DNA of 64,000 nt from Rahnella sikkimica. GTDB taxonomy: Bacteria; Pseudomonadota; Gammaproteobacteria; Enterobacterales; Enterobacteriaceae. The DNA lies in the NCBI RefSeq assembly GCF_002951615.1, contig NZ_CP019062.1:2728001-2792000 (forward strand). Reading direction: 5' to 3'. The position numbers and the translations under genes are program-made. Under the pieces are notes generated by a model. It was not told the origin of the DNA and did no database searches. It was given only the letters and a program-made list of their open reading frames with translations. Of the stretch, positions 1 to 10,865 are shown in pieces. Each line of letters starts with the position of its first letter. The first letter of the stretch is position 1.

Positions 1-701
1 AGCAATAATGCCTGCTGGTAACCGGAAGCCGCGCTCCAGTCGCCGTGCTGCACCGCACAGGGCGTAATCTGGTGCTTTGCCAGCGTACTCAGCCAGCCTT
101 CGTAGCGCAGTCGCGCGGAGATGGATTCCAGCGGGCCGGTCAGCACCGCAATTTTCTGATGCCCCAGCGCCAGAAGGTGTTCAACGCCCTGCTCTGCCCC
201 GCAATGCGGATCGAACAGAATTTTAAAGACCTCAGCCTGCGGATCGACATCCAGAAACAGCACCGGCAAATCGCCACACAGCTGCGCAATCGCGCCCGCA
301 TCATCGTTCGAGAGCGGCACGTTGATCAGCACGCCATCAACGCGCTGCGACATCAGTTCGTTCACCGCTGTACGGCAGGCCGAAAGGCTCAGGTTATCAA
401 TCATCGAAATAACGACGTTAAAACCTAACTGATTGGCGCGGGTTTTCATGGCGGAAGCAATTTGTGACGGCGCATGAAGCGCGAGTTCGGTAGTCGCCAG
501 CCCCAGTGTATAACTCTGTTTTCCGGCCAGTTGCTGCGCGACGCGATTCGGCACGTAATTGAGCGCAGCCATAGCCTGTTCGACTTTATCCCGCGTCTTT
601 GCCGAGACGTGCGCCGCCTGATTCAGTACGCGCGAAACGGTCTGATAGGAAACGCCCGCCTGACGTGCGACGTCGTCGAGGGTGACAGATTTTGGCTTCA
701 T
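1..701 (-). CDS. lacI: LacI lactose-operon repressor, 3' part cut by window edge
   Basis: This is a LacI/GalR-family DNA-binding repressor read leftward from an ATG at 701, with 233 codons visible before the edge. The N-terminus MKPKSVTLDDVA is followed by a helix-turn-helix whose recognition part, SYQTVSRVLNQ, is almost the same as that of E. coli LacI. The hinge motif NRVAQQLAGKQS follows, then the periplasmic-binding-protein-like inducer domain (for example VDGVLINVP and ALGHQKIAVLTGP). Several stretches match E. coli LacI closely enough to favour the lactose repressor itself over a generic family member. The effector domain end and any lacZ partner lie outside the window, so the target is inferred. 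It is separated from fbaA by a terminator and is unrelated to the glycolytic operon. Confidence 0.85.
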   Translation of the reverse strand, partial: MKPKSVTLDDVARQAGVSYQTVSRVLNQAAHVSAKTRDKVEQAMAALNYVPNRVAQQLAGKQSYTLGLATTELALHAPSQIASAMKTRANQLGFNVVISMIDNLSLSACRTAVNELMSQRVDGVLINVPLSNDDAGAIAQLCGDLPVLFLDVDPQAEVFKILFDPHCGAEQGVEHLLALGHQKIAVLTGPLESISARLRYEGWLSTLAKHQITPCAVQHGDWSAASGYQQALL

Positions 702-771
702 GGCTCTCTCTTCGGGGATTCATGCGGGAATGCACTGGACGGGTTATTGTGGCCGGAAAGCAGACAATAAA

Positions 772-791
772 AAAGGGGCCGAAGCCCCTTT
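772..791 (-). terminator. Rho-independent terminator of fbaA
   Basis: An 8-bp stem with a four-base loop is followed on the minus strand by a run of six T. It lies about 50 nt after the fbaA stop and ends the epd-pgk-fbaA operon before lacI. Confidence 0.85.
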
Positions 792-838
792 GGTTATGAT
801 CCTCACATTCCGGTGGTCAAGCACCAGAAGGATAAGAA

Positions 839-1918
839 TTACAGTACGTCGATTGCGTTCAGTTCTTTGAATGCCAGTTCCAGGCGAGTCACCATGGAAG
901 CCTGTGCAGAACGCAGCCATACGCGCGGGTCATAGAATTTCTTGTTAGGTTTGTCCGCGCCTTCCGGGTTACCCAACTGACCTTGCAGGTAAGCTTCGTT
1001 TTTCTTGTAGAACTGCAGAATACCGTCCCAGTTTGCCCATTGGGTATCGGTATCGATGTTCATTTTGATAACACCGTAGCCTACAGATTCTTTGATTTCT
1101 GCTGCAGTTGAACCGGAACCGCCGTGGAACACGAAGTTCAGGCTGTTGTGTGGCAGGTTGTGTTTCTTACAAACGTATTCCTGAGAATCACGCAGGATCG
1201 TTGGAGTCAGTTTAACGTTACCTGGTTTGTACACGCCGTGAACGTTACCGAATGACGCAGCGATAGTGAAACGCGGGCTGATTGCGTTCAGTTTTTCGTA
1301 TGCGTAATCAACGTCTTGCGGCTGAGTGTACAGTGCAGATGCGTCCATATGGCTGTTGTCTACGCCATCTTCTTCACCACCAGTACAACCCAGTTCGATT
1401 TCCAGAGTCATGTCGAGTTTTGCCATGCGAGCTAAGTACTTGCTGCAAATTTCGATGTTTTCTTCCAGAGATTCTTCAGACAGGTCGATCATGTGAGAAG
1501 AGAACAGAGGTTTACCGGTTTTCGCGAAGTGAGCTTCACCCGCGTCCAGCAGACCGTCGATCCAAGGCAGCAGTTTTTTCGCGCAGTGGTCAGTGTGCAG
1601 GATGACTGGCACGCCGTAATGTTCTGCCATCTGATGCACATGGTGTGCGCCAGAGATTGCACCCAGGATTGCCGCGCCTTGTGGCACGTCAGTTTTCAGG
1701 CCTTTACCTGCGATGAACGCAGCGCCACCGTTAGAGAACTGAACAATAACTGGTGAACGGACTTTCGCAGCAGCTTCGAGAACGGCGTTGATAGAGTCGG
1801 TGCCTACGCAGTTTACCGCTGGCAGTGCAAATTTGTTTTCTTTAGCAATAGCGAAAACTTTTTGTACATCATCACCAGTGATAACGCCTGGTTTTACGAA
1901 ATCAAAAATTTTAGACAT
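839..1918 (-). CDS. fbaA: Class II fructose-bisphosphate aldolase
   Basis: Zinc-dependent aldolase of glycolysis and gluconeogenesis in the cytoplasm; it splits fructose 1,6-bisphosphate into glyceraldehyde 3-phosphate and dihydroxyacetone phosphate. The 359 residues match the usual class II length. The catalytic Asp and zinc His are visible in LHTDHCAKK near residue 110. ELGCTGGEEDG supplies another conserved loop, and VFHGGSGS holds the glycine-rich phosphate-binding loop. It is the last gene of the conserved epd-pgk-fbaA cluster, 129 nt after pgk, and is closed by a terminator. The gap to pgk is large enough for an internal promoter, which would fit the high expression of fbaA, but none was identified. 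Confidence 0.97.
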   Translation of the reverse strand: MSKIFDFVKPGVITGDDVQKVFAIAKENKFALPAVNCVGTDSINAVLEAAAKVRSPVIVQFSNGGAAFIAGKGLKTDVPQGAAILGAISGAHHVHQMAEHYGVPVILHTDHCAKKLLPWIDGLLDAGEAHFAKTGKPLFSSHMIDLSEESLEENIEICSKYLARMAKLDMTLEIELGCTGGEEDGVDNSHMDASALYTQPQDVDYAYEKLNAISPRFTIAASFGNVHGVYKPGNVKLTPTILRDSQEYVCKKHNLPHNSLNFVFHGGSGSTAAEIKESVGYGVIKMNIDTDTQWANWDGILQFYKKNEAYLQGQLGNPEGADKPNKKFYDPRVWLRSAQASMVTRLELAFKELNAIDVL

Positions 1919-2047
1919 AGTTCTTTGTCCTGTATTCGTCGGCCGTAGATGGATTGAATCGGTTTGCTATGTCGCGCGAGTTCCACTGTGCAGCCCCTCG
2001 CGCGGCAAAGAAGAACGAACAGCCTTATGCCGTTCGTTCAGGGTTCA

Positions 2048-3211
2048 TTACTTCTTAGCACGCTCTTCCAGCATCACAACCGCTGGCAGTGCTTTCCCTT
2101 CAACGAATTCCAGGAATGCGCCACCGCCAGTGGAGATATAGGAAATTTTGTCAGCGATACCGAACAGGTCGATAGCTGCCAGAGTGTCGCCGCCGCCTGC
2201 GATAGAGAAGCCTTCGCTATCAGCAATGGCCTGCGCCACAATTTCGGTTCCTCTGCGGAAGTTAGGGAACTCGAACACGCCTACCGGGCCATTCCACAGA
2301 ATGGTTTTAGCGTTTTTAATGATCTCAGCCAGGCGGTAAGCAGACTCATCGCCCATGTCGAGAATTTGTTCGTCATCTTTGATGTCTTTAACAGACTTCA
2401 CGGTAGCAACCGCAGTTTCAGAGAACTCGGTCGCAACGCGAACGTCAGTTGGGACAGGAATATCGCAGGTTTCCAGCAGTTTGCTTGCGGTACCGACCAG
2501 GTCTGCTTCGTACAAAGATTTACCGACGTTGTTGCCTTGAGCCGCAACGAAGGTGTTCGCGATACCACCGCCAACAATCAGCTGGTCAGCGATTTTGGAC
2601 AGGGAATCCAGAACGGTCAGTTTGGTAGAAACTTTAGAGCCGCCGACGATGGCAACCATCGGACGCGCCGGGTTACCCAGTGCTTTACCCAGTGCTTCCA
2701 GTTCTGCAGACAGCAGCGGACCGGCACACGCGATAGGGGCAAATTTGCCTACGCCGTGGGTAGAAGCTTGCGCGCGGTGCGCGGTACCGAATGCGTCCAT
2801 CACGTAGATGTCACACAGGGCAGCATACTTTTTGGACAGGGCTTCGTCGTCTTTCTTTTCGCCTTTGTTAAAGCGAACGTTTTCCAGAACAACCAGCTCA
2901 CCTTCGGCAACTTCAACGCCATCCAGATAATCTTTAGCCAGACGCACTGGAGATTTCAGATGTTCTTTCAGATAATTAACAACCGGCAGCAGAGAAAACT
3001 CTTCGTTATATTCGCCTTCAGTCGGACGACCCAGATGCGAGGTAACCATCACGCGTGCGCCTTGTTTCAGGGCAATTTCGATGGTTGGCAAAGAAGCGCG
3101 GATACGTGCATCTGAGGTTACTTTGCCATCTTTAACTGGCACATTCAGATCGGCACGGATCAGTACGCGTTTACCCGCTAAATCCAGATCGCTCATCTTA
3201 ATAACAGACAT
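2048..3211 (-). CDS. pgk: Phosphoglycerate kinase
   Basis: Transfers phosphate between 1,3-bisphosphoglycerate and ADP in glycolysis; cytoplasmic monomer. The 387 residues match the bacterial family. The N-terminal domain contains [19 protein letters not shown] and [11 protein letters not shown] (substrate-binding Arg and His residues). The C-terminal nucleotide domain contains [20 protein letters not shown] and the signature GGGDTLAAI. It lies between epd (72 nt upstream) and fbaA, the standard enterobacterial order, so it is most likely cotranscribed with epd. No irregularities. Confidence 0.97.
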   Translation of the reverse strand: MSVIKMSDLDLAGKRVLIRADLNVPVKDGKVTSDARIRASLPTIEIALKQGARVMVTSHLGRPTEGEYNEEFSLLPVVNYLKEHLKSPVRLAKDYLDGVEVAEGELVVLENVRFNKGEKKDDEALSKKYAALCDIYVMDAFGTAHRAQASTHGVGKFAPIACAGPLLSAELEALGKALGNPARPMVAIVGGSKVSTKLTVLDSLSKIADQLIVGGGIANTFVAAQGNNVGKSLYEADLVGTASKLLETCDIPVPTDVRVATEFSETAVATVKSVKDIKDDEQILDMGDESAYRLAEIIKNAKTILWNGPVGVFEFPNFRRGTEIVAQAIADSEGFSIAGGGDTLAAIDLFGIADKISYISTGGGAFLEFVEGKALPAVVMLEERAKK

Positions 3212-3283
3212 GGTGAATCCTCTCGTTGATTCTCTTTAAAGTTGCTTGAAGGCCGTTTCGTGCAGAAAGCCGGAACAGCCGTA

Positions 3284-4300
3284 CTAGAAACCGCTCGCGG
3301 ACATTGCCAATGTTGTATCCAACATTCGGTTGGCAAAACCCCACTCGTTATCGCACCAGACCAGTGTTTTTATCAGGTGCTTTCCGCTGACCCTCGTCTG
3401 CGTTCCATCTACGATTGCGCTGTGAGGATCATGGTTAAAATCTGTCGAGACTAATGGTAGTTCGGTATAGTCAACAATACCACGAAAAGCGCCCATTGCG
3501 GCCTTTTGCAGCAGCTGGTTCACCTCGTCTACCGTCACAGAACCCTCGACAAACACGCTCAGATCAATGGCGGTGACATTGATGGTTGGCACCCGTACGG
3601 AGATCGCTTCGAAGCGATCGCAGAACTTCGGCATTATGCGCGTGATCCCTGCGGCGAGCTTGGTATCGACCGGAATAATGGACTGGCTGGCGGCGCGCGT
3701 GCGGCGTAAATCCGCATGGTAGGCGTCGATGACCGGCTGGTCATTCATTGAAGAATGGATGGTCGTTACCGTGCCGGACTCAATGCCAAAGGCATCGTCG
3801 AGCAGCTTAATCACAGGGATAATACAGTTGGTGGTGCAGGACGCATTGGACACAATGCGGTGCTGGCGTTCGAGCAGCTCGTGGTTAACACCGTAAACCA
3901 CTGTGGCATCTAAATCATGCCCACCGGGATGCGCGAACAGAATTTTTTTGGCGCCCGCCGCAAGCTGCGTTTCACCGTCTGCACGGCTGCCGTAAACGCC
4001 GGTGCAATCGAGCACCACGTCAATGCTCAGTTCGCCCCAGGGCAACTGGCTGGCATCAGGCTGATGGAGTAAACGGATGGAGTCATCGCCGACGTAAAGG
4101 TTTTCACCTTCCTGGCGGACATCCCAGGCAAAGCGCCCGTGGCTGGAGTCGTATTTGAGCAGATGGGCCATGCCTTCAGGGCTGGCGATTTCATTGATGG
4201 CAATGACGGAGATTTCCGCCCGACGCCCGGATTCGTATAACGCGCGCAATACGCTACGGCCAATGCGACCAAAGCCATTAATTGCAATACGTATTGGCAT
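3284..4300 (-). CDS. epd: D-erythrose-4-phosphate dehydrogenase
   Basis: NAD-dependent oxidation of erythrose 4-phosphate to 4-phosphoerythronate, the first step toward pyridoxal 5'-phosphate. It is a GAPDH-fold protein of 338 residues. The start chosen is the ATG at 4300 ([15 protein letters not shown]), because AGGGAG lies just upstream and 14 extra codons from 4342 have no family counterpart. The Rossmann motif NGFGRIGR is at the N-terminus, the catalytic Cys is in SNASCTTNC near residue 155, and the C-terminal [12 protein letters not shown] is typical. The Epd assignment over GapA rests on sequence resemblance to E. coli Epd and on position in front of pgk and fbaA. A Cra-like operator lies about 170 nt upstream. 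Confidence 0.93.
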   Translation of the reverse strand: MPIRIAINGFGRIGRSVLRALYESGRRAEISVIAINEIASPEGMAHLLKYDSSHGRFAWDVRQEGENLYVGDDSIRLLHQPDASQLPWGELSIDVVLDCTGVYGSRADGETQLAAGAKKILFAHPGGHDLDATVVYGVNHELLERQHRIVSNASCTTNCIIPVIKLLDDAFGIESGTVTTIHSSMNDQPVIDAYHADLRRTRAASQSIIPVDTKLAAGITRIMPKFCDRFEAISVRVPTINVTAIDLSVFVEGSVTVDEVNQLLQKAAMGAFRGIVDYTELPLVSTDFNHDPHSAIVDGTQTRVSGKHLIKTLVWCDNEWGFANRMLDTTLAMSASGF

Positions 4301-4471
4301 ACATCTCCCTGTTACACGGTTGTTACTCAATATCAGTAACACCTATAGTAATGCAGCGTGCGTTTACGGTGAATCACCATCGTCATCTGCCCGCACGTTC
4401 AGTGCAGTAGAAAAATTTCAGTTTGCGGCACGTTAACAACCTGGTGACGATGTTAAGCTCAAATAGCCCGA

Positions 4472-4485
4472 CTGAAACGGTTCAG
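4472..4485. promoter_or_regulatory. Cra (FruR)-type operator upstream of epd
   Basis: The near-palindrome CTGAAACGGTTCAG fits the Cra consensus TGAAWCGNTTCA and lies in the 450-nt gap between tktA and epd. Cra control of epd-pgk is known in E. coli; here it is inferred from the motif. The rest of the gap (4486-4748) is AT-rich. It has one weaker Cra-like half (TGAAACAGTTTC near 4648) and no gene that I can support. Confidence 0.65.
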
Positions 4486-4748
4486 CTGAGAATAAACCAA
4501 ACGATCAACAAAAGGAATAATTCCCGGAATTTCGACGCGTTAATCTCGCCGATCGCTGCAAAAAACACCAGCAAATTCCGTGTGTTCACAGTGATTTTAC
4601 TTTTTCATCACCTTTTCGACAGTCAATTTTCTCAAAAACTGACGAAATGAAACAGTTTCGGAATGCAGGAGTGTAGCCGAGAGCGCTGCAAAAGGGTTTG
4701 ACCTGCGTCATTTCACGCGAAAATCATAACAGAGCCCGAATGCAGGAC

Positions 4749-4774
4749 GAAAAAAAAGCACCCGAAGGTGCTTT
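4749..4774 (-). terminator. Rho-independent terminator of tktA
   Basis: Stem AAAGCACC with loop CGAA and partner GGTGCTTT at 4755-4774, followed on the minus strand by eight T. It lies about 20 nt after the tktA stop. Confidence 0.9.
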
Positions 4775-4794
4775 ATGATGACGTCAGAGTCAGA

Positions 4795-6789
4795 TTACTT
4801 CAGTAAAGCCTGTGCCTGAGCCACAACGTTATCAACCGTGAAGCCAAACTCTTTGAACAGCAGGTCTGCCGGAGCAGATTCGCCGAAGCTGTGCATGCCC
4901 ACGATCGCGCCATTCAGGCCAACGTATTTGAACCAGTAGTCAGCGATACCCGCTTCAACCGCCACGCGTGCAGAAACGGCTTTCGGCAAGACAGATTCAC
5001 GGTAAGCCGCGTCCTGTTTGTCGAAGGCGTCAGTAGACGGCATGGAAACCACGCGCACTTTGGTGCCCGCTGCGGCCAGTTTGTCTGCAGCTTCTACGGT
5101 GATGCCCACTTCAGAACCGGTCGCAATCAGAATGACTTCTGGCGTGCCGTCGCAATCTTTCAGGACATAACCACCACGTGCCACGTTCGCCAGTTGCTCA
5201 GCAGTACGCGGTTGTTGGGTCAGGTTCTGACGGGAGAAGATCAGGGTAACAGGACCGTCGTTACGTTCGATGGCGTATTTCCATGCCACCGCAGATTCAA
5301 CCTGGTCAGCCGGACGCCATGTGCTCATGTTTGGCGTCACGCGCAGGCTGGCGATTTGCTCAACCGGCTGGTGTGTCGGGCCGTCTTCGCCCAGACCGAT
5401 GGAGTCATGGGTGTAAACGAACACGTTACGGATCTTCATCAGTGCGGCCATACGCACGGCGTTACGTGCATATTCAACGAACATCAGGAAGGTTGCAGAG
5501 TACGGCAGGAAACCACCGTGCAGCGCGATACCGTTGGTGATCGCGGTCATACCGAATTCGCGCACACCGTAATGGATGTAGTTACCTGCCTGATCGTCGC
5601 CGATAGACTTAGAACCGGACCACATGGTCAGGTTGCTTGGCGCCAGGTCAGCGGAGCCGCCCAGGAATTCTGGCAACACTTTACCGAAAGCTTCCAGCGC
5701 GTTCTGAGACGCTTTACGGCTGGCGATGTTGGCAGGTTTTGCCTGCAACTCTTCGATAAATTTCTGCGCGTCGGTTTCCCAGTTAGCAGGCAGTTCACCG
5801 TTGATACGACGTTTGAACTCTTTTGCCAGTTCAGGGTGCGCTTTAGCGTAAGCGGCGAATTTCTCATCCCATGCGGATTCTTTCGCTTTGCCGGCTTCTT
5901 TCGCATCCCACTGCGCGTAGATATCCTGCGGGATTTCAAACGCAGCATATTTCCAGCCCAGTGCTTCGCGGGTGGCGGCAACTTCGGCTGCGCCCAGCGC
6001 TGCGCCGTGCACATCGTGAGTACCGGCTTTGTTCGGAGAACCGAAACCGATCACGGTTTTGCACATCAGCAGGGAAGGTTTGTCGGTGACTTTATGCGCT
6101 TCTTCGATAGCCGCTTTGATGGAGTCAGGGTTATGACCGTCAACGTGACGCACAACGTGCCAGCCGTAAGCTTCGAAACGGGCAGCCGTATCGTCAGTGA
6201 ACCAGCCTTCTACGTGGCCGTCGATGGAGATACCGTTGTCATCATAAAACGCGGTCAGTTTGCCGAGTTTCATGGTACCGGCCAGAGAACACACTTCGTG
6301 AGAAATGCCTTCCATCATGCAGCCGTCGCCCAGGAACGTATAAGTCTGGTGATCGACGATGTCATGACCGGGTTTGTTGAACTGCGCACCCAGTGTGCGT
6401 TCAGCAATCGCCATACCCACCGCGTTCGCGATGCCCTGACCCAGCGGGCCCGTGGTGGTTTCTACGCCAGGCGTATAACCGTATTCCGGGTGACCCGGCG
6501 TTTTGGAATGCAACTGACGGAAGTTCGCCAGTTCGCTGATCGGCAGGTCATAACCTGTGAGGTGCAGCAGGCTGTAAATCAGCATGGAACCATGACCATT
6601 GGACAGCACGAAGCGGTCACGGTCAGCCCAGTTCGGGTTCGTCGGGTTGTGGTTCAGATAATCGCGCCACAAGACTTCGGCAATGTCTGCCATGCCCATA
6701 GGGGCGCCAGGGTGGCCGGAATTCGCTTTCTGCACGGCGTCCATACTAAGTGCGCGGATAGCGTTCGCAAGCTCTTTACGAGAGGACAT
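4795..6789 (-). CDS. tktA: Transketolase
   Basis: Thiamine-diphosphate enzyme of the non-oxidative pentose phosphate pathway that moves two-carbon ketol units between sugar phosphates; cytoplasmic dimer. The 664 residues match E. coli TktA. The N-terminal domain carries [10 protein letters not shown] and the ThDP/Mg motif beginning [12 protein letters not shown]. The middle domain has [16 protein letters not shown], with catalytic and substrate-binding His. The C-terminal domain starts near [11 protein letters not shown]. It is monocistronic with its own terminator. TktA rather than TktB is chosen from its neighbours: loiP and speA on one side, epd on the other. Confidence 0.95.
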   Translation of the reverse strand: MSSRKELANAIRALSMDAVQKANSGHPGAPMGMADIAEVLWRDYLNHNPTNPNWADRDRFVLSNGHGSMLIYSLLHLTGYDLPISELANFRQLHSKTPGHPEYGYTPGVETTTGPLGQGIANAVGMAIAERTLGAQFNKPGHDIVDHQTYTFLGDGCMMEGISHEVCSLAGTMKLGKLTAFYDDNGISIDGHVEGWFTDDTAARFEAYGWHVVRHVDGHNPDSIKAAIEEAHKVTDKPSLLMCKTVIGFGSPNKAGTHDVHGAALGAAEVAATREALGWKYAAFEIPQDIYAQWDAKEAGKAKESAWDEKFAAYAKAHPELAKEFKRRINGELPANWETDAQKFIEELQAKPANIASRKASQNALEAFGKVLPEFLGGSADLAPSNLTMWSGSKSIGDDQAGNYIHYGVREFGMTAITNGIALHGGFLPYSATFLMFVEYARNAVRMAALMKIRNVFVYTHDSIGLGEDGPTHQPVEQIASLRVTPNMSTWRPADQVESAVAWKYAIERNDGPVTLIFSRQNLTQQPRTAEQLANVARGGYVLKDCDGTPEVILIATGSEVGITVEAADKLAAAGTKVRVVSMPSTDAFDKQDAAYRESVLPKAVSARVAVEAGIADYWFKYVGLNGAIVGMHSFGESAPADLLFKEFGFTVDNVVAQAQALLK

Positions 6790-7037
6790 GTTCTACTCCA
6801 GGTCGGATTAAAAAAGCAGTCAAGAAAGTCATTTTCTCAGACTCGGCATTAAAACGGCAATCCTTAATCACTCTCGTGATTAAGTTCACAGAATTCGCTT
6901 TTAAATCAGTGCGTTTTTTCAGACTTACACTATAGATCGGACAATCCTAAAAACCTATCTTAACGCTATTCTTACAATCAGAGCCTTTTTCAGGCAATTC
7001 TGACTATATTGCTAACGTTCTCCGGGAGCCCAAACTG

Positions 7038-7790
7038 ATGAAATTCCACCCCGTTTTGCTGAGTTTTTGCGCGGCCGCGCTGGTCAGCGGTTGTTCAACC
7101 CTGAATACCGATACCCTGATGCAGTCCGGCGCGCAGGCTTATCAGGCTTATACACTGAGCGACGCCGATGTAAAAACCCTGAGTGTTCAGTCCTGCGAAG
7201 AAATGGATAAAAAAGCGCAAATAGCACCAGAAAGCAGCGAATATGCGCAACGTCTGAAAAAAATCTCGGCCGCGCTGGGGGACAACATCAACGGCACGCC
7301 AGCCAACTACAAGGTGTACCTGACCAAAGACGTCAACGCCTGGGCGATGGCGAACGGCTGTATCCGCGTGTACAGCGGCCTGATGGATATGATGAACGAC
7401 AACGAAGTGGAAGGCGTACTCGGCCACGAAATGGGCCACGTCGCGCTGGGACATACCCGCAAAGCGATGCAGGTTGCCTACAGCGCCACAGCGGCGCGGA
7501 CGGCGGTGGCGTCACTGGGTGGCGTCAGCGCGACGCTTTCGCAATCGCAGCTGGCCGATCTGGGCGAGAAATACGTCAACGCGCAGTTCTCGCAGAAACA
7601 GGAATCCGAAGCCGACGATTACTCTTTTGACCTGCTGAAGAAACGCGGGATTGATCCTACCGGTCTGGCCACTAGTTTTGAGAAGCTGGCGAAACTGGAT
7701 AAAGGAAGCAGCATTGGCTGGTTTGACGATCACCCGTCATCCGAAGCGCGTGCGAAACACATCCGCGATCGCATTGCTGCCGGGAATTAA
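7038..7790 (+). CDS. loiP: LoiP-type M48 metalloprotease lipoprotein, copy 1
   Basis: Membrane-anchored M48-family zinc metalloprotease, 250 residues. A signal peptide ends at the lipobox VSGCS, giving a lipidated Cys near residue 19. The zinc motif is HEMGH in VEGVLGHEMGHVALGH near residues 130-140, and the third ligand is the Glu of QKQESEADDYS. E. coli LoiP (YggG) is an outer-membrane protease linked to low osmolarity and works with BepA; that role is transferred from the family. It sits next to tktA as in E. coli, and is followed at 8005 by a second, very similar gene. A separate terminator lies between the two, so each copy may be its own transcript. Confidence 0.88.
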   Translation: MKFHPVLLSFCAAALVSGCSTLNTDTLMQSGAQAYQAYTLSDADVKTLSVQSCEEMDKKAQIAPESSEYAQRLKKISAALGDNINGTPANYKVYLTKDVNAWAMANGCIRVYSGLMDMMNDNEVEGVLGHEMGHVALGHTRKAMQVAYSATAARTAVASLGGVSATLSQSQLADLGEKYVNAQFSQKQESEADDYSFDLLKKRGIDPTGLATSFEKLAKLDKGSSIGWFDDHPSSEARAKHIRDRIAAGN

Positions 7791-7799
7791 TTTCTCTAC

Positions 7800-7831
7800 A
7801 CAGATGCGCCAGCTAAACGGCGCATCTGTTT
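7800..7831 (+). terminator. Terminator between the two loiP copies
   Basis: Perfect 11-bp stem ACAGATGCGCC (7800-7810) paired with GGCGCATCTGT (7819-7829), with an 8-nt loop and a short T-rich end. It lies just after the first loiP copy. Confidence 0.75.
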
Positions 7832-8004
7832 ATTAACCGGAAAAACTCCCCTTTCTCAGTTTTATTAAAAATCCATTTTTCGGAAATAAATATCTCACAA
7901 AATCTGAAAATAACCTTCCGCGAAGACTTTTTCTCGCTAACTCAATACGTTTCGTTATTCTTCCTGCGTTTTTATTTAATTTCACTATCAAAGGAAGATG
8001 GATT

Positions 8005-8763
8005 ATGAATTTTCGCATAACTGCAATTGCGTTAGGGATCACCGTATTATTAAGCGGTTGTCAGAGCGGCGCACTCAATACCGATGCCTTAATGAAATCG
8101 GGCTCAGATGCTTACAAAGCGGCCACGCTGACCGACCAGGATGTCATCAATATGACGGAAGGGTCCTGTAAAGCCCTGGATGCTGAATCTAAAATTGCCT
8201 CATCAAAAAGCAAATACTCTAAACGTCTGAGTAAAATTGCCAAAAACCTCGGCAATGATATCAACGGCCGACCAGCTAACTATAAAGTCTATCTCACCAG
8301 CGACGTCAACGCCTGGGCGATGGCAAACGGCTGTATCCGCGTCTACAGCGGCCTGATGGACATGATGACCGACGATGAAGTCGAAGGCGTACTGGGCCAC
8401 GAAATGGGTCACGTCGCACTCGGCCACACCAAAAAAGCCATGCAGGTGGCGTACAGCACTTCCGCCGCACACAGTGCCGCTGGCGCGGCAGGCGGCATTG
8501 CCGGACAACTTTCCAGCACACAGCTGGCTGATTTGGGTGAAGAGCTGGTTAACGCACAATTTTCGCAGAAACAGGAATCCGACGCTGACGATTATTCCTA
8601 CGACCTGCTGAAAAAACGCGGCCTGCCGACCAAAGGCCTGGTGACTGCTTTTGAGAAACTGGCAAAAATGAGCGGTGGCAGTGAGAAAAGTTTATTCAGC
8701 TCACACCCGCCTTCTCAGGAACGCGCAGATAATATTAAAAAACGTATCGCCGAAGATAAATAA
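8005..8763 (+). CDS. LoiP-type M48 metalloprotease lipoprotein, copy 2
   Basis: Second M48 metalloprotease of 252 residues in tandem with the first. The lipobox is LLSGCQ near residue 19, and both copies share the stretch DVNAWAMANGCIRVYSGLMD and the zinc site GHEMGHVALGH. The third ligand Glu is in QKQESDADDYS. The N-terminal 30 residues, the Ala/Gly-rich segment after the zinc site and the C-terminal tail differ most. The 214-nt gap upstream holds a terminator and an AT-rich stretch with room for a separate promoter. It looks like a tandem duplication with some divergence. Which copy is the functional counterpart of E. coli LoiP cannot be told from this sequence. Confidence 0.85.
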   Translation: MNFRITAIALGITVLLSGCQSGALNTDALMKSGSDAYKAATLTDQDVINMTEGSCKALDAESKIASSKSKYSKRLSKIAKNLGNDINGRPANYKVYLTSDVNAWAMANGCIRVYSGLMDMMTDDEVEGVLGHEMGHVALGHTKKAMQVAYSTSAAHSAAGAAGGIAGQLSSTQLADLGEELVNAQFSQKQESDADDYSYDLLKKRGLPTKGLVTAFEKLAKMSGGSEKSLFSSHPPSQERADNIKKRIAEDK

Positions 8764-8822
8764 TCACGAAAATAAATTCGTTATTTATATTTTAAAAAAT
8801 AGAATATTCATAACCTAAATAA

Positions 8823-8850
8823 TAAAGGCACCCGAAGGTGCCTTTATTTT
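8823..8850. terminator. Bidirectional terminator between loiP copy 2 and speA
   Basis: Ten-bp stem TAAAGGCACC / GGTGCCTTTA with loop CGAA, T-rich on both sides. It serves the convergent loiP copy 2 and speA. Confidence 0.85.
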
Positions 8851-8882
8851 ATCTGTCATTCAGGGCAACAAAAACGGCACCC

Positions 8883-10865
8883 TTATTCGTCTTCTTCCAG
8901 ATACGTATAACCGTATAAACCGGATTCAAACTCTTCCACAAACTGCGCCTGCAGTTCCGCATCCAGATCGGTTTCTTTGACCTGATCGCGGAAACGGGTA
9001 AGCAACACATTCGGGTCAAGCTGCACGTATTCGAGCATATCGGCTACGGTATCGCCTTCGTCAGACTGCTGCACTTCAATGCTGCCGTCAGGGAACACAA
9101 ACACGTCTACTGCGGCGGTATCACCGAACAGGTTGTGCATGTTGCCGAGAATTTCCTGATACGCGCCGACCATGAAGAAACCCAGTACTGGCGGGTTTTC
9201 AGGGTCATACGGAGGCATTGGCATGGTGGTCGCCACGCCGTCACCGTCGATGTAGTGATCGATAGTCCCGTCAGAATCACAGGTAATATCCAGGAGCACC
9301 GCACGGCCAACCGGCGGTTTGTCCAGCCCTTCCAGCGGCAGAACCGGGAACAGCTGATCGATACCCCACGCATCCGGCATTGACTGGAACAGCGAGAAGT
9401 TCACGTACAGCTTATCGGCCATACGTTCCTGCAGTTCGTCGATGATCGGACGGTGCGCGCGGTTGCTTGGATCCAGCTGATCCTGAATTTTATTACAGAT
9501 ATTCAGGTAGATATCTTCCGCCCAGGCGCGCTGAGTCAGATCCAGAATGCCGTGCGCATATTGCGAATGGACGTCGTGCAGATCCATCTGACTGTCGTGC
9601 AGCCATTCGCGCAGTGAGCGACGGTTTTCCGGATCGTGCATTTCATTCCAGGTGTCCCACATGCTGCCGAGGGCGCGCGGTGCATCTTCTTCAGGTGCAA
9701 CGGGGGGTTTGAACTCGTTGCGCTCAACACCGATCACGTTAGACACCAGTACGGTGTGGTGAGCGGTGACGGCGCGACCCGATTCGGTGATGACCGTCGG
9801 GTGCGGAAGACCGTGTTCATTACAGGCATCGCCAATGCCCCAGATCACGTTGTTAGCGTATTCGTTCAGGCCGTAGTTCACGGAGCAATCGGACTGAGAT
9901 CGCGTCCCTTCGTAATCTACGCCCAGACCGCCGCCCACGTCGAAGCACTGAATATTGACGCCCAGTTTGTGCAGCTCAACATAAAAGCGCGCAGATTCAC
10001 GGACGCCGGTTGAGATATCACGAATATTTGACAGCTGCGAGCCGAGGTGGAAATGCAGAAGTTGCAGGCTGTCCAGACGCCCTGCTTCACGCAGCATTTC
10101 GACCAGTTGCAGAACCTGAGAAGCCGCCAGACCAAATTTGGACTTTTCGCCACCGCTGGACTGCCATTTGCCCGACCCCTGCGAAGACAGACGCGCACGC
10201 ACGCCCAGACGCGGGACGACGTTCAGACGTTCGGCTTCTTCCAGCACCAGCTTAATCTCGGTCATTTTCTCAATAACCAGATAAACCTTGTGACCGAGTT
10301 TCTCACCGATCAGCGCCAGACGAATGTATTCACGGTCTTTATAACCGTTACAGACGATCACTGAACGGGTCATTCCGGCGTGAGCCAGAACCGCCATCAG
10401 TTCGGCTTTTGAACCGGCTTCCAGGCCCAGCGGTTCGCCGGACTCGACCAGAGATTCAATCACGCGGCGATGCTGGTTAACCTTGATCGGATACACCAGG
10501 AAATAATCACCCTCATAACCGAACGATTCACGCGCACGTTTGAACGCAGCGTTAATCGAACGCAGACGGTGTTGCAAAATTTGTGGGAAACAGAACAAGG
10601 CTGGCAAACGCTGACCGTCCTGCTCACGCATATCTTTTACCAGTTGCGCCAAATCGACACGGGCAGAAGGCTCGTCTGGATCCGGGCAAACACTGATGTG
10701 GCCCAGTTCATTGACGTCAAAATAGTTGTTACCCCAATAGGCAACGTTGTAAGTGCGCAGCATTTTGCTGGCATCACGATCGTTCACGGCAACCTCCTGC
10801 ATGGAGCGCAAAGAAACAGTATCGCCCGGTTGTGACGGACGATGGGACTGAATGTCATCAGACAT
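8883..10865 (-). CDS. speA: Biosynthetic arginine decarboxylase
   Basis: Decarboxylates arginine to agmatine, the first step of the agmatine route to putrescine. It is a PLP enzyme of the alanine-racemase fold type, 660 residues, matching E. coli SpeA. The PLP-binding Lys is in YPIKVNQH near residue 130. HFHLGSQ and [14 protein letters not shown] form the phosphate-binding region, and [17 protein letters not shown] carries the conserved Cys-Asp of the active site. The start ATG at 10865 overlaps the stop of an upstream small ORF resembling YqgB. speB is not next to it in this window. Confidence 0.96.
   Translation of the reverse strand: MSDDIQSHRPSQPGDTVSLRSMQEVAVNDRDASKMLRTYNVAYWGNNYFDVNELGHISVCPDPDEPSARVDLAQLVKDMREQDGQRLPALFCFPQILQHRLRSINAAFKRARESFGYEGDYFLVYPIKVNQHRRVIESLVESGEPLGLEAGSKAELMAVLAHAGMTRSVIVCNGYKDREYIRLALIGEKLGHKVYLVIEKMTEIKLVLEEAERLNVVPRLGVRARLSSQGSGKWQSSGGEKSKFGLAASQVLQLVEMLREAGRLDSLQLLHFHLGSQLSNIRDISTGVRESARFYVELHKLGVNIQCFDVGGGLGVDYEGTRSQSDCSVNYGLNEYANNVIWGIGDACNEHGLPHPTVITESGRAVTAHHTVLVSNVIGVERNEFKPPVAPEEDAPRALGSMWDTWNEMHDPENRRSLREWLHDSQMDLHDVHSQYAHGILDLTQRAWAEDIYLNICNKIQDQLDPSNRAHRPIIDELQERMADKLYVNFSLFQSMPDAWGIDQLFPVLPLEGLDKPPVGRAVLLDITCDSDGTIDHYIDGDGVATTMPMPPYDPENPPVLGFFMVGAYQEILGNMHNLFGDTAAVDVFVFPDGSIEVQQSDEGDTVADMLEYVQLDPNVLLTRFRDQVKETDLDAELQAQFVEEFESGLYGYTYLEEDE

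Noticed and set aside
1964..3115. Long plus-strand ORF opposite pgk
   Set aside because: Antisense shadow of a highly conserved gene; no ribosome site and no recognisable protein.
4891..6852. 653-codon plus-strand ORF opposite tktA
   Set aside because: Shadow produced by the codon bias of tktA; Arg, His and Cys-rich product with no domain.
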